Part shown: positions 22,410 through 33,639 of the stretch, piece after piece
Numbering within the stretch: position 1 is the stretch's first letter
How the letters are laid out: each line of letters begins with the position of its first letter
From: Glomus cerebriforme
Taxonomy: Eukaryota > Glomeromycota > Glomeromycetes > Glomerales > Glomeraceae
Reading direction: 5' to 3'
NCBI GenBank assembly: GCA_003550305.1
Contig: QKYT01000245.1
Coordinates: 2,441-49,945, forward strand
DNA: 47,505 nucleotides
Program-made: the position numbers and the translations under genes
The notes under the pieces: generated by a model
Database searches by the model: none
What the model was told of the DNA's origin: nothing
What the model saw: the letters and a program-made list of their open reading frames with translations, nothing else

Positions 22410-23460
22410 ATGAAAAATAAAGTACCGAAATTTAACCCGGATATTCTTATACTTATTTTTGATGAATTACAACCTGATAAAAAATCTTTACATTCTTGTC
22501 TTTTAGTTAATAGAGAATAGTGTCGTGTTGTAATAGCAATCCTACGGGTATAATGATGAAATAAAACTTTTCAGTACAGTAATTTTTTGTTTACCGTCTT
22601 CTTCAAAACGTCTTTTATCCGATAATGGTGTGTTTAATTAATTATATTACAAAAGTAATTAAGAAGATCTATTGAAACAAGAAGTTTACAAATTATTTGT
22701 TAGTCAATGTAAAAGCTTAAAAATTTGGATTAGAAAAACGCTCTCAACTCCATGACTTATATGTCGATGTTAATCTCGTAAATTCTGATGCGTCATATGG
22801 AATGGCACAAATTTATAAACGTATATAGAAAATAACTCTTATAATTGTATTCAAGAAAATCCGAGATTGATAATTTCAATTAATGTTCAGAGGAATTTAA
22901 AAAGCTTATCAATTCACTATAAAAATTTAAGGAGGTTGGCGATGAGCTAAGTAAAGTGATGAGAAGAAAGCAAACATAACAGAATAACTGAGTTATATCT
23001 AAATCCAGTTAATTGCATTTATCCTTTAACTTTAAAATCATTTGTTAAGTTAAAGAAGGGATTATTTTTGATAATGAATGTGATAAATATATTGAAGAAT
23101 GTTGTCATTCTTAATTGAAAAAAGCAAAGGAAATATATTAGAAATTAACATTTATACAGACAATGAAGATGCTGAAAATGAATGGTCACATTAAAAATCT
23201 TTAGAAATTGTCAAAAATCGAAAGATCTTGATCTTGTAGAATTGAAATATTTAAGAGAATTATTACCACTTTATTAACCCTTACGACTTGATTGTTTACA
23301 TCCAAAGGCTGACTGAATTTAAATACTAGATATTATACTGTAGTCGAATATTCTTCATTTACATTGGAAGGGGTTCATTCATCTTGGATGTTTTCAGTTG
23401 ATGGTTTTTGAAAATTTTTTTGAAAGTCGGAAAGGGCGAAATGATTGACTTTTGAGATTT
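22410..23460 (+). pseudogene. F-box protein pseudogene, distinct subfamily
   Basis: ATG 22410 opens FNPDILILIFDELQPDKKSL followed by HSCLLVNRE, a typical F-box. It then hits TAG exactly where the family has Trp (WC motif), consistent with a TGG to TAG change. Remnants continue in shifting frames: LFSTVIFCLPSSSKRLLSDN, QEVYKLFVSQCKSLKI, ENPRLIISINVQRNLKSLSI and HYKNLRRLAMS. The last two match the pattern of F-box/LRR proteins in which an alignment-rich Leu repeat follows. At least two frameshifts and several stops break it. It lies in the same orientation between two intact F-box genes but is not a copy of either: its F-box reads FNPDILILIFDEL rather than LPNESLQHIFSYI. It is probably not functional. 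Confidence 0.8.
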
Positions 23461-23800
23461 CATAGAGTAGTTATAATTATATTTCAACAAATTATAAAGT
23501 CATAATTATAAAACACATGAATGAAGTGGTAGTAAAATTCTCCAATCGGTTTTCTTTATTTTATGATTTCTATAAGGAACTTTATATTGTGGAGTCTGGA
23601 ACATATAAATACAGTATATAAATTTATAATTTCGAAAAAAAAAACACTTCTGGGTGACTAAAACTGAGACACAATCCAATTATTGTAATTTTTAAACCAC
23701 AAACTATGTTCTAGCAAGTATAAAAAAGCTTGTTATTCTTTGTCTGTAATGCATGAAAAAAAATATAGTAGCATATATTGCTTTAGAGTACAACTGTAAC
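23460..23800. other. Spacer, no gene seen
   Basis: AT-rich DNA with no usable frame. It may contain the eroded 3' end of the F-box pseudogene. Confidence 0.5.
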
Positions 23801-23803
23801 TAA

Positions 23804-24516
23804 CAGGACCGTCGTCAAATAGTCTGACTGTCGTTCCCAACTTTATTTTTTTTTCCGGTCGAAACTATTGAAATAATTGAATCTTTACTCATAATTACCG
23901 ATAAAGATATATTTCTTTTTTCAATTTTTTTGTTTTTAGATTCACTTTTTCAAAGTTTATAACTATTATAAATATCTTTGTAAATAAATTTTTATGTTTT
24001 ATTTTTTAATTTCAATATATTTATTGTATTATTATTTTTTAAAAATCATTTTTCGCGTTTTTTTTTTATTTTTAATATTAAAAGTTGAAACTATTGTATT
24101 ATTTTAGTAAAAAAACACTTGAGCATTATAATTAAATATATAATTTATACAGTGTTTAAAAGTTTGTTTACAATGTATAAAATATAAAAAATAAAATAAA
24201 ATAAATACCTCCATTTCAAAGTTCAAGAAATTGTTTCTAAAAAAAATAAAGAAAAAGAAACATTAGCAACATTTCTAAGACAATAAAATAAACATAAAAA
24301 TATAAAAAATACCTTCATTTTGCTCATTTCTAAGTTCAAGAAGTTGTTCCTAAAAAAATAAAGAAATATTAGCGATATTCTAAAATAAAAAAAAAAATAA
24401 AAAGAAATACCTCCATTTCGCCCCTAAAAAATAAAGGAAAGGAAGTCTTTTAAAAAAAAACGCGTTTCACAGTCAAAGACGGTCAGTCTGATCATTTGAC
24501 ATATCGGCGTAACCTG
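23804..24516. mobile_element. Probable inverted-repeat element, 713 bp, between F-box loci
   Basis: The left edge CAGGACCGTCG is followed by TCAAATAGTCTGACTG. The right edge, in complement, begins CAGGTTACGCCG and is followed by TGTCAAATGATCAGACTGAC. The inverted match is imperfect with small gaps. No target-site duplication was found. The interior is T/A-rich and contains the exon-like repeat below. Confidence 0.5.
24200..24430 (-). repeat. Exon-like tandem units with splice-site edges
   Basis: On the minus strand three short blocks are each bounded by TTTTTTTAG on one side and GGTATTTnTT on the other: 24411-24423 (13 nt), 24313-24349 (37 nt) and 24209-24236 (28 nt). The two longer blocks share CAAnTTCTTGAACTT and end near GAAATG. 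The longest could read as EQLLELRNEQNE. Period is about 100 bp. Whether they are transcribed is unknown. Confidence 0.6.
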
Positions 24517-24719
24517 TCACACATTTCAGCAAAAGGGATGGTAATTAAGGAAATTTTGTGCTACCTAATTATAATGAAATCCTAAAGGTGAACTGCTAGT
24601 ACAAGAGTAAACTTCTGTTATAGAATGAAATCACAAGAAATAAGTTAGTGACAGTTGCGATTAATTAAAAATAATTCGATATTCGCGTCAAATGTTTACA
24701 GCGTTATTTTTCATGCATC

Positions 24720-24841
24720 AAAATTTCACGTGATTCATAATATCTCATAAAAAGGATCTGATCTTCAATTTCTCCTTATTCTCCTTACTTTCTTACTTTC
24801 GTAGCTTTTCTTTATCAAAAACTATAATTGATAATATCATA
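24720..24841 (+). promoter_or_regulatory. Likely core promoter of the second F-box gene
   Basis: CACGTG (24727-24732), a TATA-like TCATAAAAAG (24744-24753) and a pyrimidine-rich tract (24771-24813) precede the ATG at 24842, an order common in fungal promoters. Inference from position and composition only. Confidence 0.35.
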
Positions 24842-26536
24842 ATGGTTTCCAAGTTAGCGAACGAAACTTTACAACAAATCTTTAGTTATATTGAAGATGC
24901 AAACGTATTGTATTCCATTATACAAGTAAATCATAATTGGTGCGAGAATGGTATTAAATTTTTATGGAGTAATCCCTTCAGGGACGATATTGATATAATA
25001 AATCATACAAAAATCTTACCTGTTCTAATACCTTTCTTAAGAAAAGACAAGTTATTAGATATTAAAAACGGGAATAATACGATGGTATATCATATTGGCT
25101 TGTTCGATTATCCTCGGTTTATTACTCACTTGGATTATGGTAGTTGCTTTAGAATTGTCTTAAAATATTTTGAAACTAACAAAGATGATTTCGAATGTTT
25201 TATGGATTTTATAGACAAACAATATTTTGAAAAATCTGAAATTTCTATACTTCAAATTATGTCTGATGATTTAGAATTGAGGAAAATTTTAGTCATAACT
25301 TTAATCATTTTAACCGTTATATCACATGGAACACCAAAGATTTCGTGGCTTAAAATAGATATCAAATATAATGATATTAAAAGATTTCTCGATGTTACTG
25401 ATGAAGATAGCGAAGAAGATGAAGATACTGATGATGATGAACGTATAGAAGTTTCAGAGATTAAAAGACGTTATAGAATAATTATTAATATTGAAAGTTC
25501 ATTTTCTTGTTTCCTAAATACGGATGATGTCAAGGCATTATTTGTAAATTTAAAATATTTGGAACTTGGAAAATTAACCATTAAACTTTCAATTTTGGAG
25601 ATTTTATCTACTAGCTGTACACAATTAAAAACTATTAAAATCGAAGAACGTTATTTTCAATTGATTAGAGAACCTTTGGTAACATTAATAAAAAATCAAA
25701 ATCACCTTGAGAATTTGCGAATCTCGGGAATCGCAAACTCTTTAAAATTAGATTATGAAGCAACTATATTTGAAATATTCTCCTCTTTAGAATTAGTTGC
25801 TCGTTCACTTAAAAAAATTAAAATACGTGGAATACTTGTAACAAATGATGAAACATTTAAATTTTTTGATAAATGTAGAAATTTAGAGAACTTATCATTG
25901 GATACTACATATGTGACATTCAAGAATCTTGAAAGGATTTCTTTAGCAGAATTACCAAAATTATGTACTTTGAAGCTGTTTGATATTTGTAGCGATGAAG
26001 ATGATGTCAAGAAATCAAACCCAATCCAAGCAATTTTTCAAAACAAAAAGATATCGCTAAATTTGCGAGAGCTTATTCTATTAAACGAGTCTATAGAAAA
26101 TCATAATCTTTTAGGATCAATTGGTGAAAATTATAAGAATCTTAGCTTTTTTTCTACGCAAATCACTGCAGATAGCGATATACCATACATATTCACCATT
26201 CTTAATAATTCTCCAAAGCTTGAAGAACTTCGATTGGTAATTCCGCTGCCATATATATCTAATGTTAATACTGGATTTATTACGGAATTGGTAAAGGTTT
26301 TACCTGATCGAATAAATGCTATTAATTTTTTTAATTTAATTTGTTGTTTGGATGAATATAGATATTTTTTAGAGAATTGTATGGTGAATTTAAAATATTT
26401 TCACGTCGATTTTTCGGTTGATATTAATAATTATGATGAATTTGTGGAATTTGCTAAAATATGGTCAAAGAAAAAAGGGAAGGAGATAAAGAATTTTTTG
26501 GAAAGCAGAAGAAAATTATATGTCACATGGGAATGA
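24842..26536 (+). CDS. F-box protein with LRR-like C-terminal region (564 aa), paralogue of the first
   Basis: Single-exon frame from ATG 24842 (ATAATGG context). The F-box covers residues 3-46 (LANETLQQIFSYI, VNHNWCENG, FLWSNPF). An acidic insert lies at 185-201, at the same place as in the neighbour gene. The Leu-rich part includes NLKYLELGKLTIKLSILEIL, CRNLENLSLDTTYVTFKNLE and a conserved C-terminal SNVNTGFI motif shared with the first gene. The two proteins align along their whole length, so they arose by duplication. The family role is Skp1 binding in SCF ubiquitin ligases; the substrate is unknown. The Pro of the usual LP start of the F-box is Ala here, which may or may not affect Skp1 contact. 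An AATAAA signal at about 26651 is a candidate polyadenylation site. Confidence 0.92.
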   Translation: MVSKLANETLQQIFSYIEDANVLYSIIQVNHNWCENGIKFLWSNPFRDDIDIINHTKILPVLIPFLRKDKLLDIKNGNNTMVYHIGLFDYPRFITHLDYGSCFRIVLKYFETNKDDFECFMDFIDKQYFEKSEISILQIMSDDLELRKILVITLIILTVISHGTPKISWLKIDIKYNDIKRFLDVTDEDSEEDEDTDDDERIEVSEIKRRYRIIINIESSFSCFLNTDDVKALFVNLKYLELGKLTIKLSILEILSTSCTQLKTIKIEERYFQLIREPLVTLIKNQNHLENLRISGIANSLKLDYEATIFEIFSSLELVARSLKKIKIRGILVTNDETFKFFDKCRNLENLSLDTTYVTFKNLERISLAELPKLCTLKLFDICSDEDDVKKSNPIQAIFQNKKISLNLRELILLNESIENHNLLGSIGENYKNLSFFSTQITADSDIPYIFTILNNSPKLEELRLVIPLPYISNVNTGFITELVKVLPDRINAINFFNLICCLDEYRYFLENCMVNLKYFHVDFSVDINNYDEFVEFAKIWSKKKGKEIKNFLESRRKLYVTWE

Positions 26537-26699
26537 ATTCTATGAATTCAAGTATATGTAAGGTGAATTGTGATGCAGGACTGGAAATCTTAGTATTTCT
26601 ATATTAATTCTAGAGCTATTCTTATAGTTATTGTATTAGAAAGTTTTGCAAATAAATCATTTTTTTATATACATCTTTTGTCAAGAATTTATTTATTAG

Positions 26700-29600
26700 T
26701 TACCAGTAACAATACATCTATTGACTAAATAATACTTTAACCCTATTTTAACACATACAAATCAGATGCTTACCAATTTGTTAATGTGTCACGCCAATGT
26801 CATGGCCCGTTTTTAAAATAAAAAAGCCAAATGGCTTAATTTACAAATGACCATGCTATCTTAGAATAATTTACTAACAGCAAGGTGTTATGTTTGAAAT
26901 TTTTTATAAATGAAAACTCAAAAAATTTTCAGAACAGTAATGGAACCCATTAAGTAAATGTATTGCGGCTTTTACAATGAACATAAACTTCTTAAAGAAT
27001 ATAGAATATATAGACTTATAAAACTTTAATTATACTATGTGTATCAATTATCCAGTTTTTGCTAAATCGATGATTTAATTCTTTATGTGGCGTATGTGCA
27101 GCATATCAGTGGTAAGTAATTTCATTCTTTTGTTGTATTTATTGTTTGCAGAGCAGTATGATCCAGTTATCTATCTTATAGTAAGTCCATGGGTACCAGT
27201 TTTTCCTAACCTATTATCGTATCTCTAAGTACGAAACACCATTCACATCAGATATTACTGGCATTTCTAGCAAGTTATTCTGATACATCGAGGATAGTAC
27301 TTATAAATCCAAAGGATAAATCTAGATATATTTAGGGTAACTTGTCAAAAATCCCATGCACGTTGATAACTATATCCCTGTTCCTATTCTTATTCATGCT
27401 GCAATCCTATGGTAGAGCAGGTTGATTGTGGAATGGCATGGTGCTATGTGTAGGGAAAAGCATAGTGCACTTCTAGTGAGTCCAATTATTGATAGGGCCA
27501 TAGCACTCATAAACTTATACTTGTTATATATTTCTTTATACAACTTTAATTGAACTATTCAGGATATAATCATTTTTTGTTACTACAGTATTATTTTTTC
27601 GTGCACAAATTTCTTAAATCTGTTATATTGAAGGAAGTTTAATTATTATCGATCACTAATGTATAGTAATGTTACAGTAGAATAGTAAATGCTGTATCAA
27701 CTGTTAATTCGTTTATTGCCTATTATAACTTATTTCAGACCACTTTTTCTAAAAATAAAATAAATAACACGTCTAAATGGGACATACATTAAATATATTA
27801 TATATAACATACACACTAATTGAATTTTCTCTTTAGTTATTAAAGAAAATGTTGTTAAATAATAATATTTTAAAGGAAACATCATTCTAATCTAAATAAC
27901 TAATCTTAATTTTATTCATTAGTATACTAATATCTTCCTGAATTATATACATGATTAAGAACAAATAGTTTCCAAATTACCAAATAGAATAATCACAAAT
28001 AAAAATTCAATATATCCTTACCTTTTTTTCCATTTAATGTATGATAAGTGGCTTGAACCATTTTTTTTTTATATTACTAAAAATTTTGGGCAATATACAG
28101 CTGAAATCTTTGATAATAGTATTACCATATAATATAGAATATTCTTGCATTATCCTAAATCGTTTTCACCTAAAAACAAATTTTAAATATACGAATAAAT
28201 ATTAATTTAGTAATGTATTTAGGAAGCTTTGATATGAAAGGAATGTATATAACATAATTATAAGAAATTAATTGAAGCACATTGAATCAAAACAAAAAAA
28301 ACGATTATATAATTAAGATGAAATAAAAATTGTCAAATTAAAGAAAGGAGAAGGTACATACAGATCTGTAATGTGGGATGTAAAAAAATCCTGAATAAAA
28401 CGTGGTCAGAATTATCATTAATTTCGGGAATTAAGAAAGATTTTGATGTATTTATATGAAATGAAATTTTTAATGTTTGAGAAGAATAAAAAAATCGTCG
28501 ATATTAAAGATTTTAATGAGGTGTATATTTAATTACAATCATTTAATATACATAGTTGATAGTCAAAAATCAACGAATAACTAAAAGAGTTACTGAGATA
28601 CTTTATCAACAAGAACCTTGATTATAAAGTTCAATTTTGCAAATTCTAATGCTCTTTATTGTATTTATACTATTAATAATAACTGCCAAAATACACGATA
28701 TGAGTTGTTAACCAAATCTTTAACTATTAGCATAAATTTTAGAATGATTTATGGAGAATGAATTTTCTATAAAGAAAATTTAAAGGGTAAAATTTATACT
28801 CACGATGCAAGGAGTCCCCCTTGTGATTGTTACATTCTCATGATATAATCAATAACCATTCTACATGGTAAGATTCAATACAATATTTTAATTTAATAAT
28901 AACTTACCTCTCAGATGCTTTCGACGCCTTTATAAATTTTTCTATTCCAATCAACGATGCCAAATGACATCTATCAATCAGTCAAGTTATCAATCCAAAC
29001 ATAGTAACCAGCCTAAAAGATTTTCAAGCCCAAGCTTCAATCATAAGGAAAGGAAATGCAGATTTTGTTACTCCAAATTGGGCCTTCTCTTTGTCAAAAC
29101 CACGATAAGATGATTATGTTATTGACAACAGTTGATACAGAAATTCTTTGGTAAATTGATATGACGTGTTACAATCACGTGAAGCTTATCCAATCAAATA
29201 CGAACTCTATAATTATTAAAGAACCGATATAGAGTAGTGGTCAAATTAGTTAATTTACTATTATAAGAAATCCCAACCCGTTTTAAAGTTTATAAAGCAT
29301 TAAACAAATTTTTTTGCGTGACGAATCATAAAACCATTAAGAAGATATATGATTCATGAAAGCAAATTTATATAATTGCGACCATCGTTGCCAACAATAA
29401 AGCGTGGCATCAGAGCCGTTTCCTCAGGTCACCTTTTATAAAAAAAGTAACCCATGAGAATCGACAGGGTATAAGGCTCAAAGTTTCGCGAATAAAAAAA
29501 AAAAATTTTCGCGCTCATTTATGTGGTTTGGGGATAGATCACATGATTAAACTTTCAAATTTGAATCCTTCTAAACCTGATCAAAATGTAAATGAATAAA

Positions 29601-29740
29601 TATTTATCACGTACAAAGTACAATGAGTACAATGATGACTATTGGAGTTTTTTGTACAGTATTATTATGAACCATCTAGGTAAAAAAAAAAAAAAAAAAA
29701 AAAATTATTTTGTGTAAATGATTTTTTTTTAATTCAGGTG
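26700..29740. other. Long intergenic stretch, no gene supported
   Basis: No frame above about 50 codons and no recognisable motif on either strand. Composition is somewhat more even around 27.1-27.5 kb and 28.9-29.5 kb, which could be very old coding or repeat DNA. A 24-base A run sits at about 29682-29704. Confidence 0.5.
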
Positions 29741-29745
29741 AATAC

Positions 29746-29824
29746 AGTATAATGCGGCATCATAATGCCGGTCAAAGATTGATTGTTCAACCACTGACCT
29801 GCATTATGCAAGACATTAATACAC
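29746..29824. repeat. Short hairpin repeat with TAATGCCG motifs
   Basis: The left arm reads GTATAATGCGGCATCATAAT then GCCGGTC. The right arm in complement reads GTATTAATGTCTTGCATAAT then GCAGGTC. The two arms pair imperfectly around a loop near 29783-29790, making a possible miniature element of about 80 bp. Similar motifs recur at 39.55-39.80 kb. Confidence 0.5.
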
Positions 29825-30483
29825 TTTGAAATGTAAATAAATTAAGCTAAAATCCTGTTTACTTTTGCTAACTAAAAATATACATTACTTAAATCCTTTC
29901 AATTTTATAATTAAGTTCAATAATTTTCTTTATTTAATATGCAGAAAGAAATAATCATAAATTTTCGGTAATTATACAATTTCTTGGTTGACGTACAGTC
30001 GATGACATCAATCCATATTCGACTTAATTTCGTGAAGTTATATTTTTCACTTTGACAGTCAACAAATCCCATATAATTTACGTGAATCTTCTTAATACCA
30101 ATATTTCAACCAATTTTTTGCAGTTCTTTTTTGAGCTAATCACGCACCATCTTTGTGGAAGTGTTTTCTGTATTTATAGCTAGTCCATATTGAAGAAGCG
30201 TCTCAAAAAAGACAAACCAAGTTCTTTAACTTTGAATTTTACTAAAGTCTTAATCTTGTTCCTCTTTTGAATCAAAAGTTTTGATTCACCTGTTTGTCAT
30301 GCGGTGGCAAAGTAAACTGAGTTCAACCATATAGCCACGGACATTCATTCCTTTGCGACTACCAGAAATTGTAACACTTGTTGATATACCTATTTAGAAA
30401 AAGTTACCAATGTGTTTCTATCATAAAATTTTTTACTTTAATTGAAATAAAGTTTACGCAGAATATGTCACAAACCTGTACAA

Positions 30484-31850
30484 CGCAATAATATCGACAG
30501 GTGTCAAAAGCAAGCTTTCGACATCGAGGTAACTTCCGGAGGTCAGACGGATAGCCCGAGGGTATCTATTGCAATCTCAATCCCAATTATTACATCTACC
30601 AGAGCTATAAAGCTAGAATCTACATAATAATAATTATATTTTTTAGTAATTGTGATGTATATGTATATTATTGAAATTTGTTTTCATTGATATTTATCCC
30701 AATAGATGAGTTCCTCCTATTTTTTTGTGATACGAAAATAATTTTCGCCCAGATGACACATGACTATATAGCATAAGTAAATATTATTTCACTAAATTTT
30801 AATTTTAAAATTAACTTTCAAGAGTACATTGGAAAAAAAAAGCATGGCTCAAATTACTACCTATAAAGCTAATTTCAAAAAAAAAAGGAAGATAAACCAA
30901 CCTGAATTTTTTTTTCTTTCTTTCACGTTAATTGGTATTAGTAATCTTTCTATCTTTAAAATTATGTTAAATTGGATAAGAACAAAAATTCTTTTCTGCA
31001 TCATAATATAAATATGCAAAAGTAGAATATTTATTTTTATATTCACTTGTGAGTTGTAAAGCGAGAAAAATTAATCATATTTGGTTGGTTAAATACCTAA
31101 TAAATTAATCTGTCCCGCTTCTCTGCTTGAAGCAACCAATACTCAACAGTCGTTTTGCACAATCACATTATTTTGGTATCTTTTTAAGAACTACTAACAC
31201 TGTAATACAAAATATTTCATCAAAATGTCAAAAAATTAATAATATTCATTGTTTGCACAAGGAAAATAAATTATATGGTAATTCAATATACTTACTACTG
31301 TAACTAGTTATTTTTGCTAACGATTTGATTTGTTTATCTAAAATCTGCACTCGAGTCAAAATATTAATTGTTGAAAATGGATCGCTTATCATAGCTGCCC
31401 GTAGGAATGTATTGAATGTATTTGAATCTGACATGAATAATTGTAGAATTAATAGACAGCAATCTAATAGGAAATCGACAAGCTTGATTATTTGCAAACA
31501 TGGTACTTTATACCCGAAATAAATCTAGAGTAAAACTCAGATCTAAATAATAATAATACTTGCATGTTATCTTTATTGTAATATCTTTTTTTAAATTCAT
31601 GCAAGTTATCGAAGTAAATTCTTTATGCTAAAAGAAAACCAAATATTATCGAGAGAAAATCATTAATTTGAATCTTAACTAACGAAAAATTATCATGAAA
31701 AAAAAATACAGTATACCTTGAATCATCTATCATGAGAATATCGTCATCCAAACCGACACAAACCCATCAAAATCACCATACAAGTAAGCACTATCATACA
31801 TAATTTCTTTTGCTCTTTCAAAAGGTAAATTTTTTTTCACCTTCGCTAAT
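30484..31850 (-). pseudogene. Decayed gene modules of an unidentified family, copy A
   Basis: Three blocks recur in copy B in the same orientation: 30508-30614 (matches 34272-34380), about 30740-30985 (matches 34790-34985) and 31268-31538 (matches 33975-34210). On the minus strand the third block reads INILTRVQILDKQIKSLAKI and ends at an AGTAAGTAT donor-like site. The first keeps SGSYLDVESLLLTP. Upstream, 31835-31740 gives LPFERAKEIMYDSAYLYGDF followed by DGFVSVW. Stops and shifts separate the parts. I do not recognise the family; a multi-exon protein gene in decay is the best reading. A transposon-encoded protein cannot be excluded. Confidence 0.5.
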
Positions 31851-31899
31851 TATTTTAATAATTGGTTTTCTGGAATCAATACTCTCACCCCATCCAGTA

Positions 31900-33600
31900 G
31901 GGTTGTTCTCCTATCATCTTTCATAATTTTGAAGCGCCTTTAGTTTCTTATGCCATTCTAGCTCGAACACTTTGACGTGGATCACAGCTTTTCCGTCATC
32001 CTAGTTTTGATCCACATCCTGACTTATCTCACATAACCAAATTCCTTAGGTATTCCCCGAAAATCAAAAACTGAACTATCCCTAATAGAATTTTACACTT
32101 TCAATTGTTTCAGTTTGAACACTCGATTATATTAACTAAAAATTTTGACTGTTGATTTTCTAAAATCAATAAATTTGATCGAAGGCTCCAATTCTTTTGA
32201 TGATTGGTAATAAATTTATCTTTTATTGTGTTTCTATTTGTTCTAAGTTTGGCAATCATGCTATAGGGAGTTTTTATATGCATTATTAGAAACTTGTTTT
32301 GCCGCAAGAAGTGCATTGTATCGAAAAACTTCATGTTCTGTAGTTTCAAAGGGCTTTTCTCGCTCATATGTACGAGATAAAAAGATAGTGATAGATAATT
32401 GAACCAAATTCAATGATATTTAATGGAATGTTGAACGGAAATATTGAACCAACAAATTAAAAAGAGTATTATCTTCTTCGTACTAAAGGCTTAATAAATG
32501 AAAATAGTCCGCAGTATGAAAAGCAAGATTCTTGTATAAGTATATTCTAATACAATTTTCACTACAGAAGAATTAATTGTTGGAAAAGAAATTTGTTTTT
32601 CGTAACTTATTTTCTTTCCGTTATAAAGTAATCCATCAAATACTTCTGATCTTGTTGCCAAAATCGCTCTAGATCTATATTATTTCTTTCATCCCCACAA
32701 AAAAATTTCTATATCACTATATACTTTGGGTTATTTATTAACAATGCTAAACCTTGTTCTAGAGAATATCCTCTTGTCATTTGAGAATTTTTTTTTTTTT
32801 GCAAATAAAGTGGGAGTAATGTAAAATGTGGTATATTTGATGCTGCTGTTATAGATTCGTATGCCGAAGGGATACTGCTAAATTTCACCAGATGATGCCT
32901 CAATTATCAGGTAAAGTCATTAATATATCTACTTTGATTAGATGATCTAAATATTCCTGTAAGAATAACAAGTGTATTGAGCGGTTTGACTTTCAACCAT
33001 CTTATTGCAATATTTGTGAGTACCTTTAACCGATGACGATGGAGAATTTTGTAAACAATCTGGTCTATATTTGGTGAATTATAATATTCAGTAATTCAAC
33101 CGAGTTAGTTAAGTCTAGAGTTTTAGAAAGTGGCCAAAATTGAACTATTTCTTACCCCTTATAATAGGAATATTTAACTCGATTACGAAAAAAGGATCGT
33201 CGTTGATTGTATCGTAACTTAAATGTCATATTCAATATCGTTAAAAAGATTGAAATGGATTAAGAAATCGAGCATTTTCAAATTATAAACTTGGTGATTA
33301 CCTAGCTTGCGAAAATTTCATATTCTACTGAATTTTTTATTCATTTCAATCAAAGCACTTTGTAAACTATGCCAAAACTTCATTCTAACAAAACTTCATT
33401 CTATCAAAAGAAATGTAAATTATGGATTATGAAATTACATATAAAAAATAGTCGAATAGTGTCAAGTGATTCAGGTAGCGTAGTAAAATACTCACCATTA
33501 TAGCCACAGCCAAAATTAATTAAATAATACATACTAATTCTTCGTCACTTTTAACATCAAATCGAATTATTTTCTATATATTATATATATTTCTTTGGAG
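31900..33600. other. Stretch with only weak coding traces
   Basis: Short minus-strand frames at 32110-32367 and 32709-32903 show no known motif and no conserved pattern that I can identify. They may belong to the decayed modules on either side. No RNA gene seen. Confidence 0.4.
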
Positions 33601-33639
33601 TATAACATCCTGGCCGAGTCGATACTTACTAACCAGTTA

